Assembly (NCBI GenBank): GCA_038246785.1
Contig: JBBRVP010000010.1
Coordinates: 24,474 to 88,473, forward strand
Direction of reading: 5' to 3'
DNA length: 64,000 nucleotides
DNA from: JBBRVP01 sp038246785
Lineage (GTDB): Bacteria > Actinomycetota > Actinomycetes > Jiangellales > Jiangellaceae
This document shows positions 1 through 8,014 of the stretch, piece by piece (position 1 is the first letter of the stretch; each line of letters begins with the position of its first letter). The notes under the pieces are model-generated. The model was not told where the DNA came from and made no database searches. It saw only the letters and a list, made by a program, of their open reading frames with translations. The position numbers and the translations under genes were made by a program.

Positions 1-11
1 CGGGGCGTGGA

Positions 12-122
12 CCGACGCATGGGGCGTCGGAGCACTTCCTCAACCTGCGCGGGCCGCCCACACGAGCGCGGGGCCTTCGGCCACCTCGCGGGAGGTGGCG
101 ACCAGCGGTCTTCGGCAGCGGC
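12..122 (-). ncRNA. Ribosomal protein L10 leader RNA (rplJL leader)
   Basis: This structured leader should sit in the 5' end of the rplJ-rplL transcript, whose genes lie beyond the left edge. Read on the minus strand it shows the GAAGACCGCTGG block, a CCACCTC/GAGGTGG hairpin, a GGCCGAAGGCC hairpin, the GCGCAGGTTGAGG segment and a closing hairpin with arms CCGACGC/GCGTCGG. This series is typical of actinobacterial L10 leaders, where L10(L12) binds its own mRNA. The position just downstream of rplA fits. The call rests on motif recognition; no covariance model was run. Confidence 0.75.
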
Positions 123-170
123 GAGGGTACGTGAGCCGGCGCGCGCGGTGCAACTCGCCGTTCCCCCGCT

Positions 171-282
171 GGTCTGTCAGGCCCTGTGGGGGCTCCGGCG
201 ACGCGGGAGCCTGACTGGTTGGGGTGCGGGTCGGTCTGTCAGGCCCTGCGGGGGCTCCGGCGACGCGGGAGCCTGACTGATG
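171..282. repeat. Direct repeat, two ~48-bp copies 62 bp apart, each a hairpin
   Basis: Two nearly identical copies begin at 171 and 233 (GGTCTGTCAGGCCCTG, then a G-rich stretch, then GGGAGCCTGACTG). In each, GTCAGGC pairs with GCCTGAC, and an alternative inner pairing GGCTCC/GGAGCC is possible. They occupy the gap between the rplA stop and the L10 leader. Serial terminators or an attenuator before rplJL is my inference. The rest of 123-308 shows no gene and no clear promoter. Confidence 0.75.
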
Positions 283-308
283 GGGGGCCGGGGGTCGGTC
301 GGCGAGGG

Positions 309-1028
309 TCAGAGCTCGGCGACAGCCTCGTCGAGCAGGTGGCGGGTCCGCGACGCGTCGAGCGGGATCCCGGGCCCCATCGTCGTGGTGAGGGTGGCCT
401 TGCGGACGTACCGACCCTTGGCTGCCGAGGGTTTGAGCCGTACGACCTCCTCCATCGCGGTCGCGTAGTTCTCCACCAGCGCGTCGTCAGGGAAGGACAC
501 CTTGCCGATGATGAAGTGCAGATTGGCGTGGCGGTCGACGCGGAACTCGATCTTGCCGCCCTTGATGTCTGACACCGCCTTGGTGACGTCCATCGTCACC
601 GTACCGGTCTTCGGGTTGGGCATCAGGCCGCGGGGTCCGAGCACGCGACCGAGCCGGCCGACCTTGCCCATGAGATCCGGCGTCGCCACCACGGCGTCGA
701 AGTCCAGCCGTCCCCCTTGCACCTGCTCGATGAGCTCGTCCGAGCCGACGATGTCGGCCCCGGCTGCGCGTGCCTCCTCCGCCTTGGCCCCCGCGGCGAA
801 GACGAGCACTCGGGCAGTCTTGCCGGTGCCGTGGGGGAGGTTGACGGTGCCGCGCACCATCTGGTCGGCTTTGCGAGGGTCGACGCCCAACCGAAGGGCG
901 ACCTCGACGGTGGAGTCGGACTTCGCGGTGGCAGTCTGCTTGGCCAGGCGTACGGCATCGAGCGGGGAGTAGAGGGAGTCGCGGTCGATCTTTTCGGCGG
1001 CCGCGCGATAGGCCTTGCTGCGCTTCAT
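309..1028 (-). CDS. rplA: 50S ribosomal protein L1
   Basis: L1 forms the mobile stalk at the E site of the large subunit; in other bacteria it also represses its own operon by binding mRNA. The 239-residue product is close to the usual 230-235. It begins [15 protein letters not shown] and carries the L1 signature around residues 155-176 ([20 protein letters not shown]). GAGGAG lies 7 nt before the ATG, which fixes the start. It follows rplK by 99 bp in the conserved secE-nusG-rplK-rplA order and is followed by the rplJL leader. Confidence 0.98.
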   Translation of the reverse strand: MKRSKAYRAAAEKIDRDSLYSPLDAVRLAKQTATAKSDSTVEVALRLGVDPRKADQMVRGTVNLPHGTGKTARVLVFAAGAKAEEARAAGADIVGSDELIEQVQGGRLDFDAVVATPDLMGKVGRLGRVLGPRGLMPNPKTGTVTMDVTKAVSDIKGGKIEFRVDRHANLHFIIGKVSFPDDALVENYATAMEEVVRLKPSAAKGRYVRKATLTTTMGPGIPLDASRTRHLLDEAVAEL

Positions 1029-1127
1029 CGTGCTGCTCCTCGGGTATCGGTCGGCGACAGGCGCCGATGCGGAGTCGTGGTACGGGCCGAAGCGGGCCCT
1101 TCCACAGGTGCGCTGACGTGCCGGGAT

Positions 1128-1562
1128 TCAGCCCTCGACGGTGACGCCCATCTGACGGGCGGTGCCGGCGATGATCTTCTCGGCGGCGTCGAGGTCGTTG
1201 GCGTTGAGGTCGGGCAGCTTGGTCTGTGCGATCGCGCGGACCTGGTCGCGGCTGAGCCGGCCGACCTTGGTCTTGTGCGGCTCGGCGGAGCCCTTGTCCA
1301 GTCCGGCGGCCTTGAGGATCAGGCGGGAGGCCGGTGGGGTCTTGGTGACGAAGGTGAACGACCGGTCCTCGTACACCGTGATCTCGACCGGTACCACGTT
1401 GCCACGCTGGGCCTCGGTGGCGGCGTTGTAGGCCTTGCAGAACTCCATGATGTTGACGCCGTGCTGGCCGAGCGCCGGCCCGACCGGCGGCGCCGGGGTG
1501 GCCGCGCCGGCCTGGATCTGCAGCTTGATCAGGCCGGCCACTCTCTTCTTCTTGGGGGGCAT
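1128..1562 (-). CDS. rplK: 50S ribosomal protein L11
   Basis: L11 binds the GTPase-associated centre of 23S rRNA and takes part in factor binding and the stringent response. The product is 144 residues, normal for the family. The N-terminus [19 protein letters not shown] and the following [20 protein letters not shown] segment are near-invariant in L11. AAGGAC stands 6 nt before the ATG. nusG ends 30 bp upstream and rplA starts 99 bp downstream, so it is probably co-transcribed with both. Confidence 0.98.
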   Translation of the reverse strand: MPPKKKRVAGLIKLQIQAGAATPAPPVGPALGQHGVNIMEFCKAYNAATEAQRGNVVPVEITVYEDRSFTFVTKTPPASRLILKAAGLDKGSAEPHKTKVGRLSRDQVRAIAQTKLPDLNANDLDAAEKIIAGTARQMGVTVEG

Positions 1563-1592
1563 GGCGAGTCCTTCGCGGATGACGTGGTGGTC

Positions 1593-2375
1593 TCAGAGCT
1601 TCTGGATCTGGCCGAACGACAGCTCGACCGGGGTCTCCCGGCCGAAGATCTCGACGAGGCCCTTGACCCGCTGCCCGTCGACGTTGATCTCGTTGATCGT
1701 CGCGTGGAGCGTGGCGAACGGGCCGTCGACGACCATGACGGAGTCCCCGACCGCGAAGTCGATCACCTCGACGGTCCGCTTGGCCGGCTCCGCTCCCTCG
1801 GCTCGCCGGCTCGGCGTCTCGACGACGGGGGCCAACCACCGCTCGACCTCGTCGAGGGAGAGCGGGAGCGGCTGGTGAGCGTGGCCGACGAAGCCGGTCA
1901 CCGACGGGGTGTGCCGCACGGCGGCCCAGGACTCGTCGGTCATGTCCATGCGGACGAGGACGTAGCCCGGGAAACGGTTGCGCTTGACGAGCTTGCGCTG
2001 GCCGTTCTTGATCTCCGCGACCTCCTCGATGGGGACCTGCACCTCGTAGATGAAGTCCTCCATGTTCAGGCTGCCGGCTCGGCTCTCGACGTTGGCCTTC
2101 ACCCGGTTCTCCATGCCGGAGTAGGTGTGGACCACGTACCAGTCGCCCGGCTTCGCGCGCAGGTCGGAGCGCCACACCTCCAGCGGGTCGACCTCGGCCG
2201 GGGCGTCGTCGGCCGGGGCCTCGTCGGCCGGGGCCTCGTCGGCAGGTGCCTCGTCGGCAGGTGCCTCGTCGGCAGGTGCCGCGTCGCTGGGTGCCTCGTC
2301 TGCTGCTGGGTCGCGGGACGCCAGCTCGACGGGGGCGGCAGGCGCGTCGGGCTCGTAGGGCTGCTGGTCGGTCAC
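1593..2375 (-). CDS. nusG: Transcription termination/antitermination protein NusG
   Basis: NusG binds RNA polymerase and links it to Rho or to ribosomal S10. The 260-residue protein has a disordered acidic N-terminus (about 1-72), an NGN domain from [19 protein letters not shown] (about 75-185) and a C-terminal KOW domain ([18 protein letters not shown], about 203-258). The N-terminal arm holds a run of ADEAP pentapeptides encoded by seven 15-bp repeats at 2196-2300. Long N-terminal arms are common in actinobacterial NusG; the repeat purity here is notable. It lies between secE and rplK. Confidence 0.97.
   Translation of the reverse strand: MTDQQPYEPDAPAAPVELASRDPAADEAPSDAAPADEAPADEAPADEAPADEAPADDAPAEVDPLEVWRSDLRAKPGDWYVVHTYSGMENRVKANVESRAGSLNMEDFIYEVQVPIEEVAEIKNGQRKLVKRNRFPGYVLVRMDMTDESWAAVRHTPSVTGFVGHAHQPLPLSLDEVERWLAPVVETPSRRAEGAEPAKRTVEVIDFAVGDSVMVVDGPFATLHATINEINVDGQRVKGLVEIFGRETPVELSFGQIQKL
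2196..2300. repeat. Seven in-frame 15-bp tandem repeats inside nusG
   Basis: Seven units of 15 bp (type GGCAGGTGCCTCGTC on the plus strand) run without interruption and encode alanine/proline/glutamate/aspartate pentapeptides in the NusG arm. Units 2-3 and units 4-5 are identical pairs, suggesting recent slippage. Because 15 is a multiple of 3, copy-number change would keep the frame. Confidence 0.9.
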
Positions 2376-2411
2376 GAGGGTGCGGTTCCTCCGGGGAACG
2401 GCGAGCGGTGC

Positions 2412-2672
2412 TCAGCCGAAGATCGAGAACATGACCCGGCCGAAGACCAGGTCGAGGACGGTGACGATGGCGATCATGATGCCGACGAAGACGAGGACCA
2501 CCGCGGTGTAGGTGATCAGCTGCTCGCGGGTGGGCCAGACGACCTTGCGCAGCTCGGCGAGGACCTGCCGGTAGAACAGCGCGATCCGGGCCGGCCAGCC
2601 GGCCGGTCCGCGACGTCCGCGTCCCCCGCTGTCGCGCTCGGGCGTCGCGGTGGCGCCACGAGTGTCGCTCAC
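2412..2672 (-). CDS. secE: Preprotein translocase subunit SecE
   Basis: SecE clamps SecY in the plasma-membrane Sec translocon. The product has 86 residues with a basic Gly/Arg-rich N-terminus, the amphipathic stretch [20 protein letters not shown] and one membrane segment ([20 protein letters not shown]), the minimal single-span SecE layout. The GTG start is supported by GAGGAG about 6 nt upstream. It lies between tRNA-Trp and nusG, the classic arrangement. Confidence 0.97.
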   Translation of the reverse strand: MSDTRGATATPERDSGGRGRRGPAGWPARIALFYRQVLAELRKVVWPTREQLITYTAVVLVFVGIMIAIVTVLDLVFGRVMFSIFG

Positions 2673-2688
2673 GTCTACTCCTCGCTGG

Positions 2689-2731
2689 TGTCGCCTGCTG
2701 TGTCGCCTGCTGTGTCGCCTGCTGTGTCGCC
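2689..2731. repeat. 12-bp tandem repeat (3.6 copies) in the secE leader
   Basis: TGTCGCCTGCTG occurs three times in perfect tandem from 2689, followed by TGTCGCC. The array sits in the roughly 105-bp space between tRNA-Trp and secE, with its near edge 17 bp from the secE start and just upstream of the ribosome binding site. In the secE mRNA it reads as repeated GGCGACACAGCA. No function is evident from the sequence. Confidence 0.9.
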
Positions 2732-2777
2732 ACGATCTCGCTGGTGTCGCTCCCGCCTCGCCGGGAGAACGGCGGCG

Positions 2778-2850
2778 CAGGGCAGGAGGGACTCGAACCC
2801 CCAGCCGCCGGTTTTGGAGACCGGTGCTCTACCAGTTGAGCTACTGCCCT
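2778..2850 (-). tRNA. tRNA-Trp (CCA anticodon)
   Basis: The minus strand folds as a 73-nt tRNA: acceptor AGGGCAG/CTGCCCT, D-arm AGCTCAACTGGTAGAGC, anticodon loop with CCA in a CCGGT/ACCGG-type stem, T-loop GTTCGAGTC and discriminator G, as expected for tRNA-Trp. CCA is not encoded. It precedes secE, the conserved tRNA-Trp-secE-nusG linkage. Confidence 0.96.
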
Positions 2851-2999
2851 ACGGCGGCGCGCCACTCCTGGTCGCGGGCAGGCCACGGCAGGCGTCCACG
2901 GACCGCCAAGGAGCGAAGTGTACGGGCACGGGCGCGCGGGCGTCGAACCCGCGAAGCGCCCACCGAGGCGGGACGGCATCGAGGTGGGAGCATGCTGGC

Positions 3000-4208
3000 A
3001 TGCCCGAGCACCCCACCCCGCGTCGCGTATCCGCCCGGATCGGGAGCATCGCCGAGTCGGCCACCCTCGCCGTCGACGCGAAGGCGAAGGCGCTCAAGGC
3101 GGCCGGCCGGCCGGTCATCGGCTTCGGCGCCGGAGAGCCGGACTTCCCGACCCCCGACTACGTCGTCGAGGCCGCCGCAGCCGCCTGCCGCGACCCGCGC
3201 AACCACCGCTACACGCCCGCCGGCGGGCTCCCGGAGCTCAAGGAGGCCGTCGCCGCGAAGACCCTGCGCGACTCCGCGCTGCACGTCGACCCCGGGCAGG
3301 TGCTCGTCACCAACGGGGGCAAGCAGGCGGTTTACGAAGCGTTCGCCACGCTGCTGGACCCAGGCGACGAGGTGCTCCTGCCGACGCCGTACTGGACGAC
3401 GTACCCGGAGGCGATCCGGCTCGCGGGCGGCGTGCCGGTCGAGGTGCTCGCCGACGAGACGCAGGGATATCTGGTCAGCGTCGAGCAGCTGGCGGCGGCC
3501 CGCACCGAGCGCACCAAGGTGCTGCTCTTCTGCTCGCCGTCCAACCCCACGGGTGCCGTCTACCCGCCCGAGCAGGTCGCCGAGGTCGGCCGCTGGGCGC
3601 TCGAGCACGGCCTGTGGGTGGTCACCGACGAGATCTACGAGCACCTCACCTATGACGGCGTGCGAGCTGCCTCGATGCCGGTGGCGGTGCCGGACCTGGC
3701 CGACACCTGTGTGGTGCTCAACGGGGTGGCCAAGACCTATGCGATGACGGGCTGGCGGGTCGGCTGGATGATCGGACCCCTCGACGTCGTGCGCGCAGCC
3801 ACGAACCTGCAGTCCCACGCGACGAGCAACGTCGCCAACGTCGCGCAGCGGGCGGCGATCGCGGCACTGTCCGGCGATCTGTCGGCGGTGGCGACGATGC
3901 GGGAGGCATTCGACCGGCGACGGCGCACCATCGTGTCCATGCTCGGCGAGATCGACGGGGTCGACCTGCCGATGCCACAGGGCGCGTTCTACGCCTACCC
4001 CTGCGTCAAGGGGCTGCTCGGCCGCGAGGTCGCCGGTCGCCGACCACTGAGCTCCGCCGAGCTGGCCGGCCTGCTGCTCGACGAGGCCGAGGTCGCCGTC
4101 GTACCCGGCGAGGCGTTCGGTCCGAGCGGCTACCTCCGCATGTCCTACGCCCTCGGCGACGAGGACCTCGTCGAGGGGGTCTCCCGGCTGCAGAAGCTGC
4201 TGGGCTGA
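3000..4208 (+). CDS. aspC: Class I/II pyridoxal-phosphate aminotransferase (aspartate/prephenate type)
   Basis: The 402-residue product is a fold-type I PLP aminotransferase. It shows the N-terminal [12 protein letters not shown] motif, the [11 protein letters not shown] motif, the [11 protein letters not shown] segment and the PLP-lysine region [16 protein letters not shown] near residue 245. It most resembles aspartate:2-oxoglutarate or prephenate aminotransferases found beside secE in actinobacteria; the exact amino donor cannot be read from sequence. The ATG at 3000 begins the conserved [19 protein letters not shown] segment, so longer upstream readings are excluded. An oxidoreductase gene follows after 10 bp. 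Confidence 0.93.
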   Translation: MPEHPTPRRVSARIGSIAESATLAVDAKAKALKAAGRPVIGFGAGEPDFPTPDYVVEAAAAACRDPRNHRYTPAGGLPELKEAVAAKTLRDSALHVDPGQVLVTNGGKQAVYEAFATLLDPGDEVLLPTPYWTTYPEAIRLAGGVPVEVLADETQGYLVSVEQLAAARTERTKVLLFCSPSNPTGAVYPPEQVAEVGRWALEHGLWVVTDEIYEHLTYDGVRAASMPVAVPDLADTCVVLNGVAKTYAMTGWRVGWMIGPLDVVRAATNLQSHATSNVANVAQRAAIAALSGDLSAVATMREAFDRRRRTIVSMLGEIDGVDLPMPQGAFYAYPCVKGLLGREVAGRRPLSSAELAGLLLDEAEVAVVPGEAFGPSGYLRMSYALGDEDLVEGVSRLQKLLG

Positions 4209-4218
4209 TGGCCGGCTC

Positions 4219-5283
4219 GTGACCGCGACCGCCGGGCCACCGCCGTTGCGGGTGGGGCTGGTCGGCTACGGACTGGCCGGCGAGACGTTCCACGGCCGCC
4301 TGGTCGGCGCCTGCGCCGACCTGGCCGTGGTCGCCGCCACCACCCGCGACCCGGCCCGCGCGGAGCGACTGGCACGCGATCACCCTGGCGCGCGCGCCGT
4401 GCCCGACGTGGACGCACTGCTCGGCGACGCCGGCACCCTCGACCTCGTCGTCGTCGCCAGTCCGACCGAGGGCCACGCCCAGCACGCCCGGGCGGCGCTC
4501 GCCGCCGGGTCCGCGGTCGTCGTCGACAAGCCGTTGGCCGTGACGTCCGCCGACGCGCAGCGGCTCGTCGACGCCGCGGCCGCCGCACGGCGCCCGCTCA
4601 CCGTCTTCCTCAACCGGCGCTGGGACTGCGACCAGCTGACCCTCGCGGCCCTGCTGCGCGACCGGCGGCTCGGCGACGTCCACCGCCACGAGAGCCGCTT
4701 CGAGCGCTGGCGACCCGAGCTCGATCCGTCGAAGTGGCGGGAAACGTTGGACGCCGAACGCGGCGGCGGTCAGCTCATCGACCTCGGCAGCCACCTCGTC
4801 GACCAGGCCGTCGCGCTGTTCGGCCCGGTCAGCCGCGTGTACGCCGAGTTGGCCGCGCGCCGCGGCGGCGGCGACGACGAGGTGTTCCTCGCCCTGCGCC
4901 ACGCGACCGGGGTCGCCAGCCATCTCTCGCTCGGAGCGGTCTTCGCCGCGCCGGGGCCTCGCCGCCGCGTCCTGGGGTCGTCGGCGGCGTACGTCGTGGG
5001 GCCGCTCGACGGCCAGGAGGAGCAGCTGCGTGCGGGGGTCGACCCCGGCGGCCCCGGCTTCGGCCGCCAGCCGGCCGGCCGCTGGGGCGCCCTGCACCGC
5101 GGCGACGAGGTCGAGCCCGTGCCGAGCGAGCGCGGCCGATGGAACGCCTTCTACCCCGCGGTGGCCGCCGCGCTGCGCTGCGGGGGTCCGATGCCCGTCG
5201 ACCCGCGCGACGCGGTGCACGTGCTGCGCGTGCTCGAGGCGGCTCGGGGCAGCGCCGCCGACGGCACGACGCGGGACGTGTAG
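4219..5283 (+). CDS. Gfo/Idh/MocA-family NAD(P)-dependent oxidoreductase
   Basis: The 354-residue product begins with a Rossmann fingerprint (VGLVGYGLAGETFHG, about residues 13-27), followed by the family's (E/D)KP motif as VVVDKPLAVTS (about 96-106). A C-terminal half of Gfo/Idh/MocA type includes the GGGQLIDLGSHLVDQ helix. Such enzymes oxidise or reduce sugars, inositol or related polyols; the substrate is not recognisable here. It starts with GTG 10 bp after the aminotransferase stop, so the two are probably co-transcribed, and a CPBP protease gene follows 14 bp later. Confidence 0.88.
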   Translation: MTATAGPPPLRVGLVGYGLAGETFHGRLVGACADLAVVAATTRDPARAERLARDHPGARAVPDVDALLGDAGTLDLVVVASPTEGHAQHARAALAAGSAVVVDKPLAVTSADAQRLVDAAAAARRPLTVFLNRRWDCDQLTLAALLRDRRLGDVHRHESRFERWRPELDPSKWRETLDAERGGGQLIDLGSHLVDQAVALFGPVSRVYAELAARRGGGDDEVFLALRHATGVASHLSLGAVFAAPGPRRRVLGSSAAYVVGPLDGQEEQLRAGVDPGGPGFGRQPAGRWGALHRGDEVEPVPSERGRWNAFYPAVAAALRCGGPMPVDPRDAVHVLRVLEAARGSAADGTTRDV

Positions 5284-5297
5284 ACCCGGCACGGGCG

Positions 5298-5978
5298 GTG
5301 GGCACCGCGACCGCGATCGCGCTGGTCCTCGCGATCCTGCTCGCCGACGCGCTGTGGGTGGCCGCCGACTCGCGGCAGGCCCAGCTGCTCACCGGCCCGG
5401 CCGTCGCGGGGCTGCTGCTGCTCGTCGGCCGGTGGGCCGGGCTGTCGTGGACCCAGCTCGGGCTCGCCGGCGCCCTGCCGGTCTGGTCGGCCGGGCTCGT
5501 CGCCGCGGTGGCAGCGGGATACGCCGGCGCGCTCCGGCTACCGCTGGGACGGCGCGCGCTTCGCGACCCGCGCTACCGGCACAGCCGCCGCCGGGCGCTT
5601 CGGCTCGCCGCCGTCGACGTGCCGCTGGCGACCGTCCTGCCCGAGGAGGTGGCCTTCCGCGGGGTGCTGTGGGGGCTGCTGGCCGTCCGGCACGGGCCGA
5701 CGGTCGCCACGGTCGCCACCGCTACGCTCTTCGGCGTCTGGCACGTGCTGTCGGCGCTGGACGCGGCGCGCCCTGGACGCGCCCTGCCGACCGTCCTCGG
5801 CACCGTCGCCGCGACCGCGGCCGCCGGGCTTCTGCTCGGTGCGTTGCGCCAGGTCACCGGCTCGCTGGCGGCGCCGGTGGCGCTGCACTGGGCGGCCAAC
5901 GGCCTCGGCGTGCTGGCCGCCGCACGCGCCTGGGCCGGCGAACCCGACGACGCCGGAACGCCCGGTGGCCCCACCTAG
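5298..5978 (+). CDS. CPBP-family intramembrane glutamic endopeptidase
   Basis: This 226-residue protein is mostly hydrophobic, with about six to seven predicted membrane spans. It carries the three Abi/CPBP motifs in order: EEVAFRG (EExxxR, about residue 115), FGVWH (about 145) and HWAAN (HxxxN, about 195). CPBP proteins are intramembrane proteases related to Rce1; bacterial members act in bacteriocin self-immunity or have unknown roles. The GTG at 5298 is 14 bp after the oxidoreductase stop. No bacteriocin gene is nearby, so an immunity role is unsupported. Confidence 0.87.
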   Translation: MGTATAIALVLAILLADALWVAADSRQAQLLTGPAVAGLLLLVGRWAGLSWTQLGLAGALPVWSAGLVAAVAAGYAGALRLPLGRRALRDPRYRHSRRRALRLAAVDVPLATVLPEEVAFRGVLWGLLAVRHGPTVATVATATLFGVWHVLSALDAARPGRALPTVLGTVAATAAAGLLLGALRQVTGSLAAPVALHWAANGLGVLAAARAWAGEPDDAGTPGGPT

Positions 5979-5988
5979 GCTCGCCAGC

Positions 5989-7005
5989 ATGCCGCGCGAC
6001 CTGCGCGCCCTGCCCAAGGCGCACCTGCACCTGCACTTCACGGGGTCGCTGCGGCACATGACCCTGGTGGAGCTGGCCGACCGGCACGGCGTGCCGCTGC
6101 CCGACAGCCTGCGCGCGGCATGGCCGCCGGTGCTGTCCGGCGCCGACGAGAAGGGCTGGTTCCGCTTCCAGCGGCTCTACGACGTCGCCCGCTCGGTGCT
6201 CCGTGAGCAGGCCGACGTACGCCGGCTCGTGCTCGAGGCGGCCGAGGACGAGGCGGCGGAGGGGTCCGGCTGGCTGGAGATCCAGGTCGACCCGTCGGGC
6301 TACGCCGCCCGCTTCGGCGGCGTCACCGCGTTCACCGAGCTCGTGCTCGATGCCGTCGCCGAGGCCACGTCGCGTACGGGGGTGGGCATGGCCGTCGTCG
6401 TGGCCGCCAACCGCACGCGCCACCCCCTCGACGCGCGGACGCTGGCGCGGCTGGCCGCGCAGTTCGCCGGGCACGGCGTCGTCGGCTTCGGGCTGTCCAA
6501 CAACGAGCGCCGGGGAGCCGTCGCCGACTTCGCCCGCGCGTTCGCCATCGCCGGCCGGGCGGGACTGCTGCTCGTGCCCCACGGCGGCGAGCTGTGCGGT
6601 CCGGACAGCGTCCGCGCCTGTCTTGACCTGCTGGGTGCCCACCGGCTGGGGCACGGGGTACGTAGCGTCGAGGACGAACGCACGCTCGAGGAGGTGGTCG
6701 AACGCGGCGTGGTGCTGGAGCTGTGCCCGGCGTCCAACGTGGCGCTCGGGGCCTACCGCGAGCTCGCCGACGTACCCCTCGGGCCCCTGCACGCCGCCGG
6801 TGCGCGCATCGCGCTCGGCGCGGACGACCCGCTGCTGTTCGGCTCGCGGCTGCTCGACCAGTACGAGACCGCGCGCGCCGTGCACGGCTTCGGCGACGAG
6901 GATCTCGCCGAGCTCGCCCGCGGTTCGGTGCTCGGCTCGGCGGCGCCCAGCGACGTCCGGGTGCGGCTGCTGGCCGGCATCGACGGCTGGCTGGCCGGCC
7001 CGTGA
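5989..7005 (+). CDS. Adenosine deaminase-family metal hydrolase
   Basis: The 338-residue product belongs to the adenosine/adenine deaminase branch of the amidohydrolases. It has the N-terminal zinc motif PKAHLHLHFTGSL, the HGGEL and HRLGHGV histidine motifs, the CPASNVALG segment and the catalytic LGADDPLLFG aspartate pair. The usual HLDG or HLEG is replaced by HFTG, a variant of uncharacterised members, so the base or nucleoside acted on is uncertain. It is the last gene of the plus-strand run; a convergent EEP-family gene ends 16 bp away. Confidence 0.9.
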   Translation: MPRDLRALPKAHLHLHFTGSLRHMTLVELADRHGVPLPDSLRAAWPPVLSGADEKGWFRFQRLYDVARSVLREQADVRRLVLEAAEDEAAEGSGWLEIQVDPSGYAARFGGVTAFTELVLDAVAEATSRTGVGMAVVVAANRTRHPLDARTLARLAAQFAGHGVVGFGLSNNERRGAVADFARAFAIAGRAGLLLVPHGGELCGPDSVRACLDLLGAHRLGHGVRSVEDERTLEEVVERGVVLELCPASNVALGAYRELADVPLGPLHAAGARIALGADDPLLFGSRLLDQYETARAVHGFGDEDLAELARGSVLGSAAPSDVRVRLLAGIDGWLAGP

Positions 7006-7021
7006 GGGCGCGACGCGGCGC

Positions 7022-8014
7022 TCAGCGCGGCGCTGGCACGCTCACCGCGGAGCTGGGGACGACCAGCTCGGCAACGATGGCGCGGTGGTCGGAGCCGGCC
7101 AACCGGCGTACGGCGACGCTTCGCACCGCCACCGTGTCGTCCACGAGGACATGATCGATGGCCACCACGGCCGGCCAGGCCCGTCCCGCGGCGAGCGGAC
7201 CCCAGGTCGGCCGCAATCCGGCGCCCACGGCGGCCGCCGCATCGGTCCAGCCGCCGGCGAGGACCTCGCGCAGCAGCGCGTGGTCGAGCGTGGCGTTGAG
7301 GTCCCCAGCGAGGATCCACCGGCGGCCGGGCCGGGGGCGGGGCAGCGCCCGCAGGCCGGCCGCCCATTCGCCGGAGCGCACGTGGACAGCCTTGGGCGGC
7401 GCCGGGTGCGCCGCCACCACCTCGACGTCTCCTGCGCCCGGCATCTGCACCGCGACGTGCGGCCCGACCGGGTACCCCGCGGCCGCACCGCTCGGGCGCA
7501 GCGCCCATCGTGACCAGACACCGTTGCCCTCCCCGCCGGCCGCCGGGGCGAGGACGTGGTGCGGCAGCAGCCGGCCGAGCCCTGCGACGCCAAGCCGGGT
7601 GACGGCCCGCGGGGTGAGCTCCGGCGTCACCAGCACGTCGATGCGCTCGGAGCACACGAGCGCCACCACCGCCTCGGGCGACGCGTGCCCGAGCAGCAGG
7701 TTGGCGACGCCGATGCGCAGCGGTAGGCCGGCGGCCGGGCCGGCGCAGCGGTCCCGGCGCAGGGCTCGGGGCAGCACCGCCACCGCCAGCGCTGCCGTCG
7801 ACGCTCCGGCGACCGCGGCGCTGCCGGGCCGGCCGCGCCGGACGGCCGCCGCTGTGACCGCGATGCCGAGCGGCGGAACGTACGGAGTGAACGACACCGG
7901 GATGGCTAGCCGCCCACCGCGCTCGAGCCCAGTGGCGCGCACGACGGCCCACGCGGCGAGCGCTGCGGCCGCGGCCCGCAGCAGCGGCGTCGCAGCCGCG
8001 GACGCCGGCCTCAC
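7022..8014 (-). CDS. Membrane-anchored endonuclease/exonuclease/phosphatase-family protein
   Basis: The 330-residue protein has about 90 N-terminal residues with several hydrophobic segments, then an EEP domain. EEP hallmarks are the start IGVANLLLG, the central LAGDLNATLDH and the terminal GSDHRAIVAEL. The domain hydrolyses phosphodiesters or phosphomonoesters in DNA, lipids or sugars; with a membrane anchor an extracytoplasmic domain is likely, but that is inference. Its GTG start overlaps the murB stop as GTGA, so it is translationally coupled to murB. Confidence 0.85.
   Translation of the reverse strand: MRPASAAATPLLRAAAAALAAWAVVRATGLERGGRLAIPVSFTPYVPPLGIAVTAAAVRRGRPGSAAVAGASTAALAVAVLPRALRRDRCAGPAAGLPLRIGVANLLLGHASPEAVVALVCSERIDVLVTPELTPRAVTRLGVAGLGRLLPHHVLAPAAGGEGNGVWSRWALRPSGAAAGYPVGPHVAVQMPGAGDVEVVAAHPAPPKAVHVRSGEWAAGLRALPRPRPGRRWILAGDLNATLDHALLREVLAGGWTDAAAAVGAGLRPTWGPLAAGRAWPAVVAIDHVLVDDTVAVRSVAVRRLAGSDHRAIVAELVVPSSAVSVPAPR

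Noticed and set aside
171..282. CRISPR-like direct repeats
   Set aside because: Only two copies with a 14-bp spacer-like gap, no cas genes, and each copy folds on itself as a hairpin within a ribosomal operon.
487..4208. Very long reading frames on both strands (830 codons minus, 1163 codons plus) across secE-nusG-rplK-rplA
   Set aside because: They are high-GC shadow frames with Arg/Pro/Gly-rich products, opposite or out of frame with certain ribosomal genes. Only the 3' part of the plus frame (from 3000) is a real gene.
5298..7005. CPBP protease as bacteriocin immunity within a peptide-antibiotic locus
   Set aside because: No precursor peptide, modification enzyme or ABC exporter is adjacent.
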